NCBI RefSeq assembly: GCF_002356315.1
Contig: NZ_AP018164.1
Span: 2,914,001 to 2,978,000, forward strand
Source: Mycobacterium shigaense
GTDB lineage: Bacteria > Actinomycetota > Actinomycetes > Mycobacteriales > Mycobacteriaceae
DNA: 64,000 nucleotides
Reading direction: 5' to 3'
The notes beneath the pieces are model-generated. The model was not told the origin of the DNA. It did not search any database and was given only the letters and a program-made list of their open reading frames with translations. This document shows positions 9,891 to 18,496 of this stretch, piece by piece; position 1 is the first letter of the stretch; every line of letters starts with the position of its first letter. Both the position numbers and the translations under genes were made by a program.

Positions 9891-10466
9891 TCAGGCCGAA
9901 GCGCCGAGAATCTTGATCGCGAAGATCAGCGAGTCGCCCGGCCGGATCCCGGCGCTGGGCTGACCCTCCGGGTATCCGTCTGCGGAGACCATCGCGACCG
10001 CAACCGTGGATCCGACAGTTTGGCCCGCGATCGCCTTCTGGAAACCGGGCACGACTCCGGTCAGCGAAAAGCTGACCGGGGCACCCCGGTCGAAGCTGCT
10101 GTCGAACACCGAACCGTCGCGCCCATTGACGCCCATATAGCAGACGGAAACCCGGGCAATGTTCGAGACCACCGGCCCGTCTCCGGCGTGCAACGTGTGC
10201 ACCTGGGTCTGGGCGACGCTGAACGGGGTTGTCACGTTCACGCGGGGAGCGGTCGCATCCGTCGGGCCGGTGACCGCGATGCTGCCGGTGGTACCGTTCA
10301 ATGTCCAGTCGACCGGTGCATTGTTCGCCGGAGCCGCGGTGGGGCACGAGCCGGCCGCGGTTGCCGTACCGGATGGGCCGAACATCAAAACGGTTGCAGC
10401 GGCAGACACGGCGATTACGATGGAAGACTTCACGGCCGCCACGCTACAGCTACTTCTCGCACGCAT
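9891..10466 (-). CDS. Secreted FKBP-type peptidyl-prolyl isomerase-like protein
   Basis: 191 residues. A signal peptide or membrane anchor covers about residues 12-38. The C-terminal ~100 residues look like an FKBP fold: 'DGSVFDSSFDRGAPVSFSL' and 'VVPGFQKAIAGQTVGST', then 'PGDSLIFAIKIL' as the last strand. Cysteines at 'GSCPT' and 'VSVCYMG' could pair outside the cell. Start may be ATG 10466 or GTG 10433, the latter placing the basic residues directly before the hydrophobic core. Probably assists folding of exported proteins; isomerase activity is inferred only. Confidence 0.75.
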   Translation of the reverse strand: MRARSSCSVAAVKSSIVIAVSAAATVLMFGPSGTATAAGSCPTAAPANNAPVDWTLNGTTGSIAVTGPTDATAPRVNVTTPFSVAQTQVHTLHAGDGPVVSNIARVSVCYMGVNGRDGSVFDSSFDRGAPVSFSLTGVVPGFQKAIAGQTVGSTVAVAMVSADGYPEGQPSAGIRPGDSLIFAIKILGASA

Positions 10467-10624
10467 TTAACGGTAGCCCAGTAGTGACTGGCCGGGGCGC
10501 GTATGGCACCCAGATCAGACCTTTGATGATTCCGATGACGACCGACGTCGCCACGGGGTCGTTGCATCGGGGGCAGCACTGAATACGCCGCAGCTGGAAG
10601 CGTCGAGACCACGAAAACTGTTTG

Positions 10625-11806
10625 CTAGCTTGTAATTTCACACAATTCTTGCGCTACCGCATCGAAGGCGCGCAGCGCGTCCAGCATATGCGGCTCGTGC
10701 GAGTCGGGCTGCGTGGATAACTTGGCGGCAACGACTTCGGCAGCACGGTTGATGTAGATCATTTGACCGCACATGCCCTGGCACAACACGACGTTGTTAC
10801 CGGGGTAGGGGAACCACATCTGGTTGCGGTACATCCCGCCGGGCAGGTCGGTGTCGTGGTCGGGGCTGGCGGCGAACGCTTGACGCGAGTCCGGCCCGCC
10901 GTCAAGAGTGTCCGCGATCCAGGCAGGCGGCACCACCTGCCGGCCTGTCAACGACATGCCATCGCGCACGAACAGCGATCCGAACCGGATCATGTCGGTG
11001 AGACAGGCGCTGATGCCGCCGTCGAAAAACCCGGTGCCGTCCGCGTCCACACCGATGGTGGCGTCGAGTTGAGCGCCGATGCGGCTCCACAGCAGTTCCG
11101 ACATCAGTTCGGGCATGCGCCGGCCGCCGGCGACCTCGCAGATCCAGCCGAGAACGTCGGTCTCACACGAGCGGTATTGGAACGGGCCGCCGTGCGCCGA
11201 CTGCTGCCGCAAAGTCAGCAGGAAGTCGCGCAGCGTCGACGGAGCGTCGGGATTGGTTCTCGGCGCCCACCCCATCGCCTGGTCGAGGAGGTGTATCTCG
11301 GCGGCGGGGGCGCCGTAGTTTTCCGAAAAGGCGATACCCGATCGCATGTCCAGCAGGTGGCGCACCGTCGCACCCGCATACCCGCAGTTTTGCAACTCGG
11401 GCACGAACGCTGTGACGGGCGCGTCGAGGTCGATCACGCCGGCTCCGTGCAGCGCGCCGGTAACGGTTGCCACCAGCGACTTGCTCACCGAGAACAGCAG
11501 GTGCCGCGTGTCAGCCCGCATGCCGTCGAGGTACTCCTCGGCCAGCAACGACCCACGGTGGCAGACGGCCCATCCGTCGGTGGCGGTGTTGGCCATCACC
11601 GCGCCCACGGTCGTGGGCGCCCCGTCGGTGCTCGTCACCGCGATCGCGGCCAGGGGAGAGGCGGCCGAAGGCAACGTCGCGACCGGCCCGGTCCCGCGCG
11701 AGATGGAGGCGGTCGGCACAAACTCTTCGACGTGCTGAAATGACCAGTGCGCGTGCGGTGCCCGCAGCCAGTTGTCCAGCGAGATACCCGCCGGGACGCG
11801 TGTCAC
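10625..11806 (-). CDS. Serine hydrolase, beta-lactamase / 6-aminohexanoate-dimer hydrolase fold
   Basis: 393 residues of the class C beta-lactamase/NylB-like fold. The nucleophile motif SxxK is at about residues 106-109 ('FSVSKSLVA'), the Tyr-containing motif is 'YRSCETDVLGW' as in NylB enzymes, and a conserved 'DMRSGIAFSENYG' loop shapes the pocket. No signal peptide, so it acts in the cytoplasm on amide or ester bonds. Its start overlaps the stop of the ATP-grasp gene by four bases (11803-11806), so the two are translated together. Substrate unknown. Confidence 0.85.
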   Translation of the reverse strand: MTRVPAGISLDNWLRAPHAHWSFQHVEEFVPTASISRGTGPVATLPSAASPLAAIAVTSTDGAPTTVGAVMANTATDGWAVCHRGSLLAEEYLDGMRADTRHLLFSVSKSLVATVTGALHGAGVIDLDAPVTAFVPELQNCGYAGATVRHLLDMRSGIAFSENYGAPAAEIHLLDQAMGWAPRTNPDAPSTLRDFLLTLRQQSAHGGPFQYRSCETDVLGWICEVAGGRRMPELMSELLWSRIGAQLDATIGVDADGTGFFDGGISACLTDMIRFGSLFVRDGMSLTGRQVVPPAWIADTLDGGPDSRQAFAASPDHDTDLPGGMYRNQMWFPYPGNNVVLCQGMCGQMIYINRAAEVVAAKLSTQPDSHEPHMLDALRAFDAVAQELCEITS

Positions 11807-13266
11807 GCTCGTGCGACGAGCCGAGAAACGATCGGCGCGGCGGGCGTCAGGGGCGTCGAGGTGAACTTCGCCTTCATGCCCTTCACCCAGCGCTGGCAGC
11901 GCTCGCTGAGCTGATAGTCGTCGGTCTGCAGGTGTGAGCGAGTGACGAGCACGCCGAGTTGGGCGCCCTCAGAACGTAAGTCACCGGGTGCCGCGACCCG
12001 CAGGTAAAAGGCCTCGGAGCCGTCGAGCAGCGTGGCCCAGTCGTTGGCTGTCCGCGAAAAGGAGACCCGACCGTCGTCGTCGATGCGCCATACGCCGGTG
12101 CGTGGCGTCGCGGTAAAGATCTCGATCTCCGGCGACGTCTCGGTGATGATCACCTGGCCCCAGACCTCGTCTTCGCCATAGCCCCGCTCCCAGCGTGCGT
12201 TGATCTCATCGATGTCGAGCTCGTATTCCACATCCATGTACTCGAGCAGGTGAAACAGGAACAGCGGCATGTCGGCGTAGGCCTCGGTCGTCAGGTTCGT
12301 CATCGGGCTGGCGCCGCTGAGGCGCGGGTTCACCTCGCCGAGGTAGAGCTCGTCGGAGTCGAGGTCATGCAGGAGGTCCACCTCGAAGTAGCCGAGGTAA
12401 CCCTCGCGGCGCATGACGTCGCCCAGCTTTGTCACCATTTCTCGCGCGGCGTGCGTCTGGGCGGGCGGCAACACCTCGTGCCAGATGTCATTGCCACACC
12501 AGCTGCCCCGGCTCGGCGTCAGCTCCGAGTAACCGACGAGGCTCGTCATCGCGGGACCGACCACGGTGCCGTGGCGGGTCACGGCACCTTCGAGACACAC
12601 CTCGACATTGCGGATGCGTTTCATGACTTTGAGATCCTGCCCGACCAAGTCTCCGGCGTGCTCATCCCAGTCGCGCTGGCCGTGCACAAAGAACGTCCCG
12701 CTGCCGGCATTGCCGTAAGCGATCGAGATGACGAGGTCGTCGCCCAATCCAGCGCCCTGTGACAGCGCCAGCAGTTCGTCGTAGGATCCGGCCCGTCCGA
12801 TCGTGTTGGGCACGCTCGGTATACCCGCGTCGTTGGCCAGGCGCGTCATCACGATCTTGGAGCCCAGGCGCTGGCGCAGCTCGATCGGTGGATGCATCAC
12901 CTCGAGGCCCGCCGATCGCGCAAGGGCCTGGATTTCCTCATTCGTCATCACAAAGCAGCACTTGCCGCCCGGACCTTTACCCGCGATGAACTCGAGCGTC
13001 TCGGGATCGGACAGCAGGTGGCTGCACACCTCGTCCATGGAGTCGAAGTCACGGCGGTCGCGTCGCCGGGGCACGAACACGCGCGAGTGCGTGCCCTCGA
13101 ACGAGTCGAAGTAGGTCAGGTAGAAGAAGTTTCGTATCCAGCGGTCAACGCCGAGCAAGTTGAATGGGGTGGGCGAGATGAAGAACAGCGGCACCTTGTT
13201 CGTGTGAAAGAACGCACGTATGTCGGAAAGGCCGTTCAGCACGCGACGCGGCTCGGGCGCCGTCAT
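11803..13266 (-). CDS. ATP-grasp ligase, biotin-carboxylase-like
   Basis: 487-residue ATP-grasp protein. The N-terminal ~115 residues are a preATP-grasp-like domain; the ATP-grasp core follows, with 'RQRLGSKIVMTRLANDAGIP', a glycine-rich lid ('SIAYGNAGSGTFF'), 'GYFEVDLLHD' and the Mg/ATP motif 'LYLGEVNPRLSGASP'. The family makes carboxylate-amine, -thiol or carboxyphosphate bonds. No biotin carrier or carboxyltransferase is nearby, so a small-molecule amide ligase is likelier than a carboxylase. It is translationally coupled to the SxxK hydrolase downstream, and a P450 lies 150 bases upstream on the same strand. Confidence 0.82.
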   Translation of the reverse strand: MTAPEPRRVLNGLSDIRAFFHTNKVPLFFISPTPFNLLGVDRWIRNFFYLTYFDSFEGTHSRVFVPRRRDRRDFDSMDEVCSHLLSDPETLEFIAGKGPGGKCCFVMTNEEIQALARSAGLEVMHPPIELRQRLGSKIVMTRLANDAGIPSVPNTIGRAGSYDELLALSQGAGLGDDLVISIAYGNAGSGTFFVHGQRDWDEHAGDLVGQDLKVMKRIRNVEVCLEGAVTRHGTVVGPAMTSLVGYSELTPSRGSWCGNDIWHEVLPPAQTHAAREMVTKLGDVMRREGYLGYFEVDLLHDLDSDELYLGEVNPRLSGASPMTNLTTEAYADMPLFLFHLLEYMDVEYELDIDEINARWERGYGEDEVWGQVIITETSPEIEIFTATPRTGVWRIDDDGRVSFSRTANDWATLLDGSEAFYLRVAAPGDLRSEGAQLGVLVTRSHLQTDDYQLSERCQRWVKGMKAKFTSTPLTPAAPIVSRLVARA

Positions 13267-13417
13267 GCGGGCGACGGCGGTGTCGAGGCGGGGACCGTTA
13301 CAGTCAGCGCGGCGGCGAGCTCACGTGAATTCATGGCACAAGTCTGCGGAATCATCGGCGCCGACGGCAACCCCGCGGGGGTAGCTAGGCCCGATTTGCC
13401 AGCCCCAAGCCACCCGG

Positions 13418-14506
13418 TCACAATTGCGACCACCGCAGCGGCACAGACTCCGGAACCCAGCCGTCGAATACCGCGCACGACAGCGGCCCGTACGTTTTGG
13501 GATGCCACGCCTTGGGGACACGGCCGCCCTTCCAGTCGAAATAGAAGAACGGAACCTCAGCAAGCCACACCTCGAAGAAGTCGCTTAGCAAATCCCGGGC
13601 CAGGTGCGAGGCCGGACACCGGTGCGGGCCGCCGCCGAAACTCCAATGCCGATGTGGGCCCTCGAGTTTCATCTCGTGACCCGACATGACGTCGGCCTCG
13701 TCGCGGTGAACGAGACCGACCAACAACTCGACAGGACAGCCGGCGGGGACCGTCATCCCGCCGACCGTCACGTCGCGAGTGGTGATTCGCGAGACGGTCT
13801 TGGCTCCGCCATCCAACCGCAGCAGTTCTTCGATGAAATGGCTTTGCGAGCTTGGCTTTTCGCGTAAGTACTGCTGAAGCATCGGCCGGCGCGCCAGCAG
13901 CGCCAGTCCGGCCTTGATGGGGAACGACGCGAACATGAAGCCGCGAACCACCGACCCCATCAGTCCCAATACCTCTTCGGCGGTGAGTGGTGCGGCGGCA
14001 AGCCGGCTGATCAGATCGGGGCCACCCAGCGGCGCCTGGCGGATCTTCGCGATCAGCTGCGGGTTGACCGTTTCGAGTGCGACATCCGCTGGCAGCCCGC
14101 AGGCTGACATGGCGCCCGCGTGACAAAGAACCTCGGCGACGCGCCCGCCGTTGCAGCGGTCCAGGCTGGCGGCTACGGCGCCGATGCCTTCTTCGACGAT
14201 GCCGCGCACGGGCTTCAACATTTCTCGCGAACCGCCCGGATTGAACACCTCGAGCAAGAATTCTCGGTAGGGGGCCCAGGGCGGATTGCCGGGCATCAGT
14301 TCGCCCTGGCGGCTGGCAAACACCTCGCCATCACGGATGGCGGCGAGAACATCGTCGCGGTGCCATAGCGCGTACGTGCCGTGCGGCTCCCGCAGCACTC
14401 GCTGACCGGCCCGCTCAGCAGCCTCGCGCCACTCCCGAAATCGCGCGGTGGCGTCCTCGTCGGACCGCATCACCTCCCGCGTGGCCTCGGCACCGGACCC
14501 GCTCAC
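13418..14506 (-). CDS. Cytochrome P450, short and divergent
   Basis: 362 residues, about 40 shorter than most bacterial P450s. The ExxR motif is in 'FIEELLRLDG' and the heme Cys is in 'HWSFGGGPHRCPASHLAR', so heme binding is well supported. The I-helix, expected near residues 190-200, reads 'GSVVRGFMFASFP' and lacks the usual acid-Thr pair used for O2 activation. It could use a substrate hydroxyl or be an atypical catalyst. A small ORF overlapping its 3' end (13263-13508) is not believed. Confidence 0.8.
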   Translation of the reverse strand: MSGSGAEATREVMRSDEDATARFREWREAAERAGQRVLREPHGTYALWHRDDVLAAIRDGEVFASRQGELMPGNPPWAPYREFLLEVFNPGGSREMLKPVRGIVEEGIGAVAASLDRCNGGRVAEVLCHAGAMSACGLPADVALETVNPQLIAKIRQAPLGGPDLISRLAAAPLTAEEVLGLMGSVVRGFMFASFPIKAGLALLARRPMLQQYLREKPSSQSHFIEELLRLDGGAKTVSRITTRDVTVGGMTVPAGCPVELLVGLVHRDEADVMSGHEMKLEGPHRHWSFGGGPHRCPASHLARDLLSDFFEVWLAEVPFFYFDWKGGRVPKAWHPKTYGPLSCAVFDGWVPESVPLRWSQL

Positions 14507-14651
14507 CGCGCACCACCGACCTTCCCGACCGGCGCCCGCCGCGAACCCTCCCCAGGCGCAGCCACCTGCAATTCCAACGCCGCCACTCTATCCACACCAG
14601 CGGCCGTGCGCTCCTCGCGGCGAATCCGTTCAGGTCGCGATCGGCCGGCAC

Positions 14652-14951
14652 TTACTCCGCGTCATGCACGGCAGCAAGGCGCTCGCTTACCCGGGCCAGC
14701 GCCTCGTCGAAGATCCCGACTTTTTCGCCGCGTTTCTCGTTGGCCGGCTGAGCGGAGCCGCGGGCGCCTGCGGCCTCTACCCGGGCCGCGCCCTGACGGC
14801 GCAACAGGTTGAAGTTCTTTTCGCGCGCTTGCCTCAGCCTGCTCTGCAGATCCTTCAGCGACTTCTCGTCCATGCGCGTGAGAGCCTCGGGGTGGCTCTC
14901 GGCAATCAACGAACTCTCCTGCTGGGTCAGGTTCACCTGGTGGTTGCTCAC
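14652..14951 (-). CDS. Conserved-type hypothetical protein (99 aa)
   Basis: 99-residue, charged and largely helical protein starting at GTG 14951; upstream in-frame residues are arginine-rich and unlikely to be translated. The central part 'DEKSLKDLQSRLRQAREKN' is a heptad-like amphipathic helix, and the C-terminus 'FDEALARVSERLAAVHDAE' is another. No membrane segment, cysteine or known motif was seen. It may be a small structural or nucleoid-associated protein, but this is a guess. Confidence 0.55.
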   Translation of the reverse strand: MSNHQVNLTQQESSLIAESHPEALTRMDEKSLKDLQSRLRQAREKNFNLLRRQGAARVEAAGARGSAQPANEKRGEKVGIFDEALARVSERLAAVHDAE

Positions 14952-15018
14952 CGTAGATTCATACCGTGCCCAGGAGGCTCTGGCGCGTCGGCGTCCTCGC
15001 CGACAACATGATCGCCCG

Positions 15019-15849
15019 TCAGCCGATTGGCCGCCAGGCACCTAGAACGGCCTCCCGGTACCAGCCCAGCCGATTGCGGATCTGGACCCCGGGGACGTTC
15101 TGGGCGTCGAGTCGGCTATCGATGATGCGTTGATCATCGATGTAGATGACCACGTGCGAAGCGTGGCCCGTATTTCCATTGGGGTGCAGATAAATCAGAT
15201 CTCCGGACCGAAAAGGACCATCTCGACCGACGCGAAGGCCCATCGGGCCGGCGGTGCCGTCGAACTGTTGGTGAACATCGCCACTGAACTTGATTCCCAA
15301 ACCGTAGTTGTAGACCCACGCGGTGAAATTGGAGCAGTCCAGGCCTCGGCCGGCACCCCAAGCGGCCGGACCCCGCGGAGCGTCGGGATCGGGGTTGTCT
15401 TCGGAGACACCGGCATAGGTCGACGTTGGGGGATCCCAGTCCGGAATGTGATGGTGACGGTATTGCAGTCCTAGCGGATTGCCGGGGAGGTAGATATAAC
15501 GCATCGCCACGGCGAGAATGCGTTCTTGCTTCCAGACGCTGGGATCACAACCCGCGTTCAACGGGATATCCGGCGCCGGTAGAGCGTTCGCGCGCGGTCC
15601 CCACCCTGCGTTTGGGTAATCCCCTTCGGCATTTTTCGAATACCACCGGCCCGGAGGGTCCTGAGTTTGGGGCAGGGCGTCACGGTCGGCGAAATCCGCG
15701 GTCAACGAGTCCCAACTGCACGAGAAAGGGTACGCGGTCGCGGCGGTGTCCCCACGGGAGAAGCCGACCGTCCCGCCGACACCCGTTACCGAACCCGCCA
15801 CGCAGATGGCGAACAGAATCGACAGCACAAACTTCATTCGACGCGTCAA
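15019..15849 (-). CDS. Secreted NlpC/P60-family cysteine peptidase-like protein
   Basis: 276 residues with an N-terminal signal/anchor (about residues 6-27). The C-terminal half has the papain-like NlpC/P60 core: catalytic Cys in 'GRGLDCSNFTAWVYNYGLG', the hydrophobic 'FRSGDLIYL' strand, and His in 'HASHVVIYIDDQRI'. Such enzymes cut peptidoglycan stem peptides or cap other substrates in the cell wall. Four further cysteines lie before the core. The exact substrate is not visible. Confidence 0.82.
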   Translation of the reverse strand: MTRRMKFVLSILFAICVAGSVTGVGGTVGFSRGDTAATAYPFSCSWDSLTADFADRDALPQTQDPPGRWYSKNAEGDYPNAGWGPRANALPAPDIPLNAGCDPSVWKQERILAVAMRYIYLPGNPLGLQYRHHHIPDWDPPTSTYAGVSEDNPDPDAPRGPAAWGAGRGLDCSNFTAWVYNYGLGIKFSGDVHQQFDGTAGPMGLRVGRDGPFRSGDLIYLHPNGNTGHASHVVIYIDDQRIIDSRLDAQNVPGVQIRNRLGWYREAVLGAWRPIG

Positions 15850-15944
15850 GAGGCCCTCGGCTTACCCCAGCGCTTCGCGCTGACCAAGCAATGCTAATCC
15901 AGGCGAAAACACCAGGTCGACAGCCGGACTCCGGTTGGGAAGCG

Positions 15945-16169
15945 ATGTCGGTGTTGGAGGCGTTGCGCCAGGAGTCCACCGACGATGTGGTGCGCACGGA
16001 ACTCGTCGGCTACGTCCGCGACCCCGAGCGGCGCAGGCAAGCCCGAGAGACTATGGCAGCATTCGGAATCAGCCTCGACGCGGTAGCGCGGGCCATCGCG
16101 TTTGCGATCGACCAGCCTCCGGATGTCGAAATAGGTGACATCACCATCCGGCCGACGAGGCAGGGGTAG
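15945..16169 (+). pseudogene. C-terminal remnant of a short-chain dehydrogenase
   Basis: The 74 codons from ATG 15945 (or 92 from 15891) match the end of an SDR: 'EALRQESTDD' resembles the helix after the active site, 'VRTELVGYVRDPE' the substrate loop, and 'AIAFAIDQPPDVEIGDITI' followed by 'RPT' the last helix and strand. The cofactor-binding and catalytic parts (GxxxGxG, YxxxK) are absent, and some residues between ST and VRTELV are missing. It may be transcribed but cannot be an enzyme. Confidence 0.65.
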
Positions 16170-16196
16170 CGGTAGTTGAATACAGAGGGGAAGCCC

Positions 16197-16805
16197 ATGA
16201 GAACGCTCGCACAACGCCGCCCGGCAGTCGTCGGCCTGGTCGCCATTGCGCTCGTCGCTGCCGGCTGCAGCAATGGCAAGAGCGTCGATGCGACGCCAAC
16301 GCCTCAGATCGGGACCAGCGCCACCTCCACCTCTGAACCACCGACACAGCCCGCCGAGCTGAAGCTCATCGGGGAGCGCGACGTCGAGGTGACTCTGACC
16401 GGACCGATCGCTGCCAAGTACTCGTCGGCAACCGAGGCCCAGAAAAAGGCTCTCGGCAAGCCGCTGACGGGCGACCGCAACGCGGGGACGCGGCAGAGCG
16501 GCTTGGTTTTCCAGCAGTTCCAGGGCGGCGTGATCACCGCCAAGAACGACCAGGCCGGCACGCCCGCGTATATCACCGTGGGCAAGATTCGGGAGGCCTG
16601 GAACGTCCCGCGAGACCCGAACGGCGTGCCTCAAGTCACCGGCAGCAACGGTTCGGCAGGCCCGCTGGGCTATCCCATCAGCGACGCGAACGCCGTCGGC
16701 GATCTACTCGTATCGAACTTCGAGCACGGCAAGATCGCGTACAACCAGAAGACCAGCCAGGTCGAGGTGACGGTAAACGGCCAGGTCGTACCGTCCTGGC
16801 TCTAA
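16197..16805 (+). CDS. Lipoprotein with LGFP-like repeats
   Basis: 202-residue lipoprotein. The signal peptide ends in the lipobox 'VAAGC' about residue 21-25, so Cys would be lipidated and anchored on the outer face of the membrane. After a Thr/Ser/Pro-rich linker come two stretches resembling LGFP cell-wall repeats: 'IAAKYSSATEAQKKALGKPL' with 'VFQQFQGGVITA', and 'LGYPISDANAV' with 'FEHGKIAYN'. ATG 16197 follows AGAGGGGAA; a TTG at 16176 is less likely. Probably a cell-wall-associated protein. Confidence 0.78.
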   Translation: MRTLAQRRPAVVGLVAIALVAAGCSNGKSVDATPTPQIGTSATSTSEPPTQPAELKLIGERDVEVTLTGPIAAKYSSATEAQKKALGKPLTGDRNAGTRQSGLVFQQFQGGVITAKNDQAGTPAYITVGKIREAWNVPRDPNGVPQVTGSNGSAGPLGYPISDANAVGDLLVSNFEHGKIAYNQKTSQVEVTVNGQVVPSWL

Positions 16806-16824
16806 AATCCGCTACTGGTAACCC

Positions 16825-16970
16825 GTCCGGTTCCCGCTGCGCCGTAGCAGTCCAGTCAGGTCAACTGCCCCTGTCGACGTTGCTGTTGCAGCAACATCCA
16901 CGTTGGCTCATGCCGCCAGCTTTCGTCCTGAAGTTGAGATCGGCGGCGTGAACACCCGCGTGCTTGCCGA
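16825..16970 (+). pseudogene. Duplicated fragment of mazF toxin gene
   Basis: This 146-base stretch matches 21014-21160 inside the intact mazF, at roughly nine bases in ten. One base is missing at about 16881 relative to the intact copy (GCTGTTGCA against GTTGGTTGCA), so the reading frame is broken. Start codon, antitoxin gene and toxin C-terminus are all absent. It is dead duplicated sequence. Confidence 0.8.
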
Positions 16971-17129
16971 GCGTCGACGGCCTCGATAGCCAGTAGATGT
17001 GCGGTCTGCAGTGCAGAATCAAACCATGGCTCAGCTCTCGTCGGCGGTAGCTACGGTTTGGCTGGCGGCTCAGTCACCGGGCCGTCGCCGCTGCCAACTT
17101 TGCATATTCAATTGCTTATCGGTTGGTCC

Positions 17130-17459
17130 GTGCTTGTGAAAGCCGTGATGCTCACGGCCTGGTGCGCCGTGTTGGTCGGCGTCGCGCCGCCGGCCCACGC
17201 CGCCGACGACGACACCGCCTACTAGGCTGCCCTCCAAACAGTGGGTGTCCCCGCCAACAGTCCCGTCACGGCACCCGCCTACGGTCGGGGACTGTGTGAC
17301 CGCCTTTCCCAGGTGGGTTTCGACCCCCTGGTGACGATGGTCCAACACGACATGGCAACCGGCACGACGAAACATCAAGCCGCGTTGGTCATCGGCGCGG
17401 GAGTCTCGAGCTATTGCCTCCAAGAAGTCGATCTGCTGCCGAAAACCTTGATCTACTGA
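17130..17459 (+). pseudogene. DUF732 secreted protein with an internal stop
   Basis: GTG 17130 opens a signal peptide ('MLTAWCAVLVGVAPPAHA') followed by 'ADDDTAY', then TAG at 17223, and the same frame continues as 'AALQTVGVPANS', 'AYGRGLCDRLSQ' and 'HQAALVIGAGVSSYC' to a stop at 17457. This is the DUF732 layout: a signal peptide plus about 75 residues with two cysteines. One changed base in codon 32 (where Leu is usual) explains the defect. Without readthrough only the signal peptide is made. Confidence 0.75.
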
Positions 17460-17810
17460 TATCGGCAGCCAGATACGTTCTGTCGCAATACCATTCGCGA
17501 CCGTGTTGCCATCGCCAGTGGAACACTGTGCATCCTGTTCCGAAGGCGATACCGTTGGCGTCCTGCAAGTCAGAAATGAGACTAAAACTCTTAATATGCG
17601 CGTCCGAAACGATGCGTGTCCGGACAGTCAAGTCGGTCTGGTGCGTCGAACTCAACTGTGGGGAGGTGTCCGGGTGCTGGCATTGACCGCAATGACAGCC
17701 CAGTTCGAATCAGACCGGGCGCGGCGGCGTCGGGGTGGATCGGCGCTCTGCGACGCGGAAAGGCTTGGACGCAGAGGGATTAGCGCCCCGGTAGTAGATC
17801 CTATCCGGTA
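17460..17810 (+). other. Intergenic, lower GC, no gene recognised
   Basis: This gap is visibly less GC-rich than its surroundings. Short open frames exist on both strands but have no recognisable family and poor mycobacterial codon use. I see no promoter or terminator I would defend. Confidence 0.5.
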
Positions 17811-17933
17811 GTGCAGGTTGTGGCCGTACACGTAATCGTGATCGGAAAGGTACAACCCGACACCGCCAAAGCGGTGAAGCCAAGCATTACGGCGACAATA
17901 ATCCGCGCGCCAACAACGGACATAACAGCAGCC
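17811..17933 (-). CDS. Tiny lipoprotein-like peptide, 40 aa, Cys/Thr-rich
   Basis: ATG 17933 lies about 10 bases after GGAGGGG. It opens a 40-residue peptide with a basic start, a hydrophobic core ('IIVAVMLGFTALAVSGC') ending in the lipobox-like VSGC, and a 17-residue tail ('TFPITITCTATTCTTG') with two more cysteines. If processed, it would be a lipid-anchored peptide of 17-18 residues. Too short for routine gene calling. I know of no function. Confidence 0.55.
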
Positions 17934-18256
17934 CCTCCGTCGAAGTGAAACTTCTATCAGAAGCTCCAACTGCTTTGGCAGAGCGCGCTTTAGCATAAGT
18001 CAATTGCACCGACGTCAGCCGGCGTTGTCTCTGATATCACACCAGCCGGCGCCGAGACCGGGCGGTTGCGAGCAATTTTGGGCGGCGCGCTGTCCTTGGC
18101 TTATCCGTGAAGATCATCCGCGGGTATCGATCGTTGCTCCAAGCGCGGGGAAGTTGTGCTGTGACCGTTAAGGAGTGTTGCCGCAATCTTGATCTCACAC
18201 TCTTACCGTGGATTACGAGATAACGCCTATTAGCGACCGCAAAACTGGGGGTTCAT
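17934..18256 (+). other. Intergenic, no gene recognised
   Basis: Contains the presumed promoter of the tiny lipopeptide (leftward) and of the small membrane protein at 18257 (rightward). No conserved motif was identified. Confidence 0.4.
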
Positions 18257-18496
18257 ATGACGACCGCAATCGCCGCGGGTGAGACAGTCGAGAAGGACGC
18301 GAACGACGCGAACGATCTTGTTCTGGCGGTCGCAGCGATGAACGCATTTGCGCCTCTTGGCGGCACGGTTCTTGTCGACAAACTGCGCTGGCGCCCCACG
18401 GAAGAAGAGATCCTGGGCACGTCCATCACAGTGATTTTGGTGTCCCTCATGGTGCTGATCAGCGTCGCCGTGGGCACGGCCGTGACAATGAGTTAG
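18257..18496 (+). CDS. Small single-pass membrane protein (79 aa)
   Basis: ATG 18257 follows GGGGG at five bases. The protein has a polar, acidic N-terminal half and one hydrophobic C-terminal helix ('SITVILVSLMVLISVAVGTA'). Third codon positions are mostly G/C, as in real mycobacterial genes. No family recognised. A tail-anchored or signalling peptide are both possible. Confidence 0.5.
   Translation: MTTAIAAGETVEKDANDANDLVLAVAAMNAFAPLGGTVLVDKLRWRPTEEEILGTSITVILVSLMVLISVAVGTAVTMS

Noticed and set aside
13263..13508. 81-codon ORF on the minus strand overlapping the end of the P450 gene
   Set aside because: Starts inside the P450 coding region in another frame, no RBS, and low-complexity end; a shadow frame.
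17070..17423. 117-codon minus-strand ORF opposite the DUF732 region
   Set aside because: Antisense shadow of the DUF732 pseudogene, which has clear family features.
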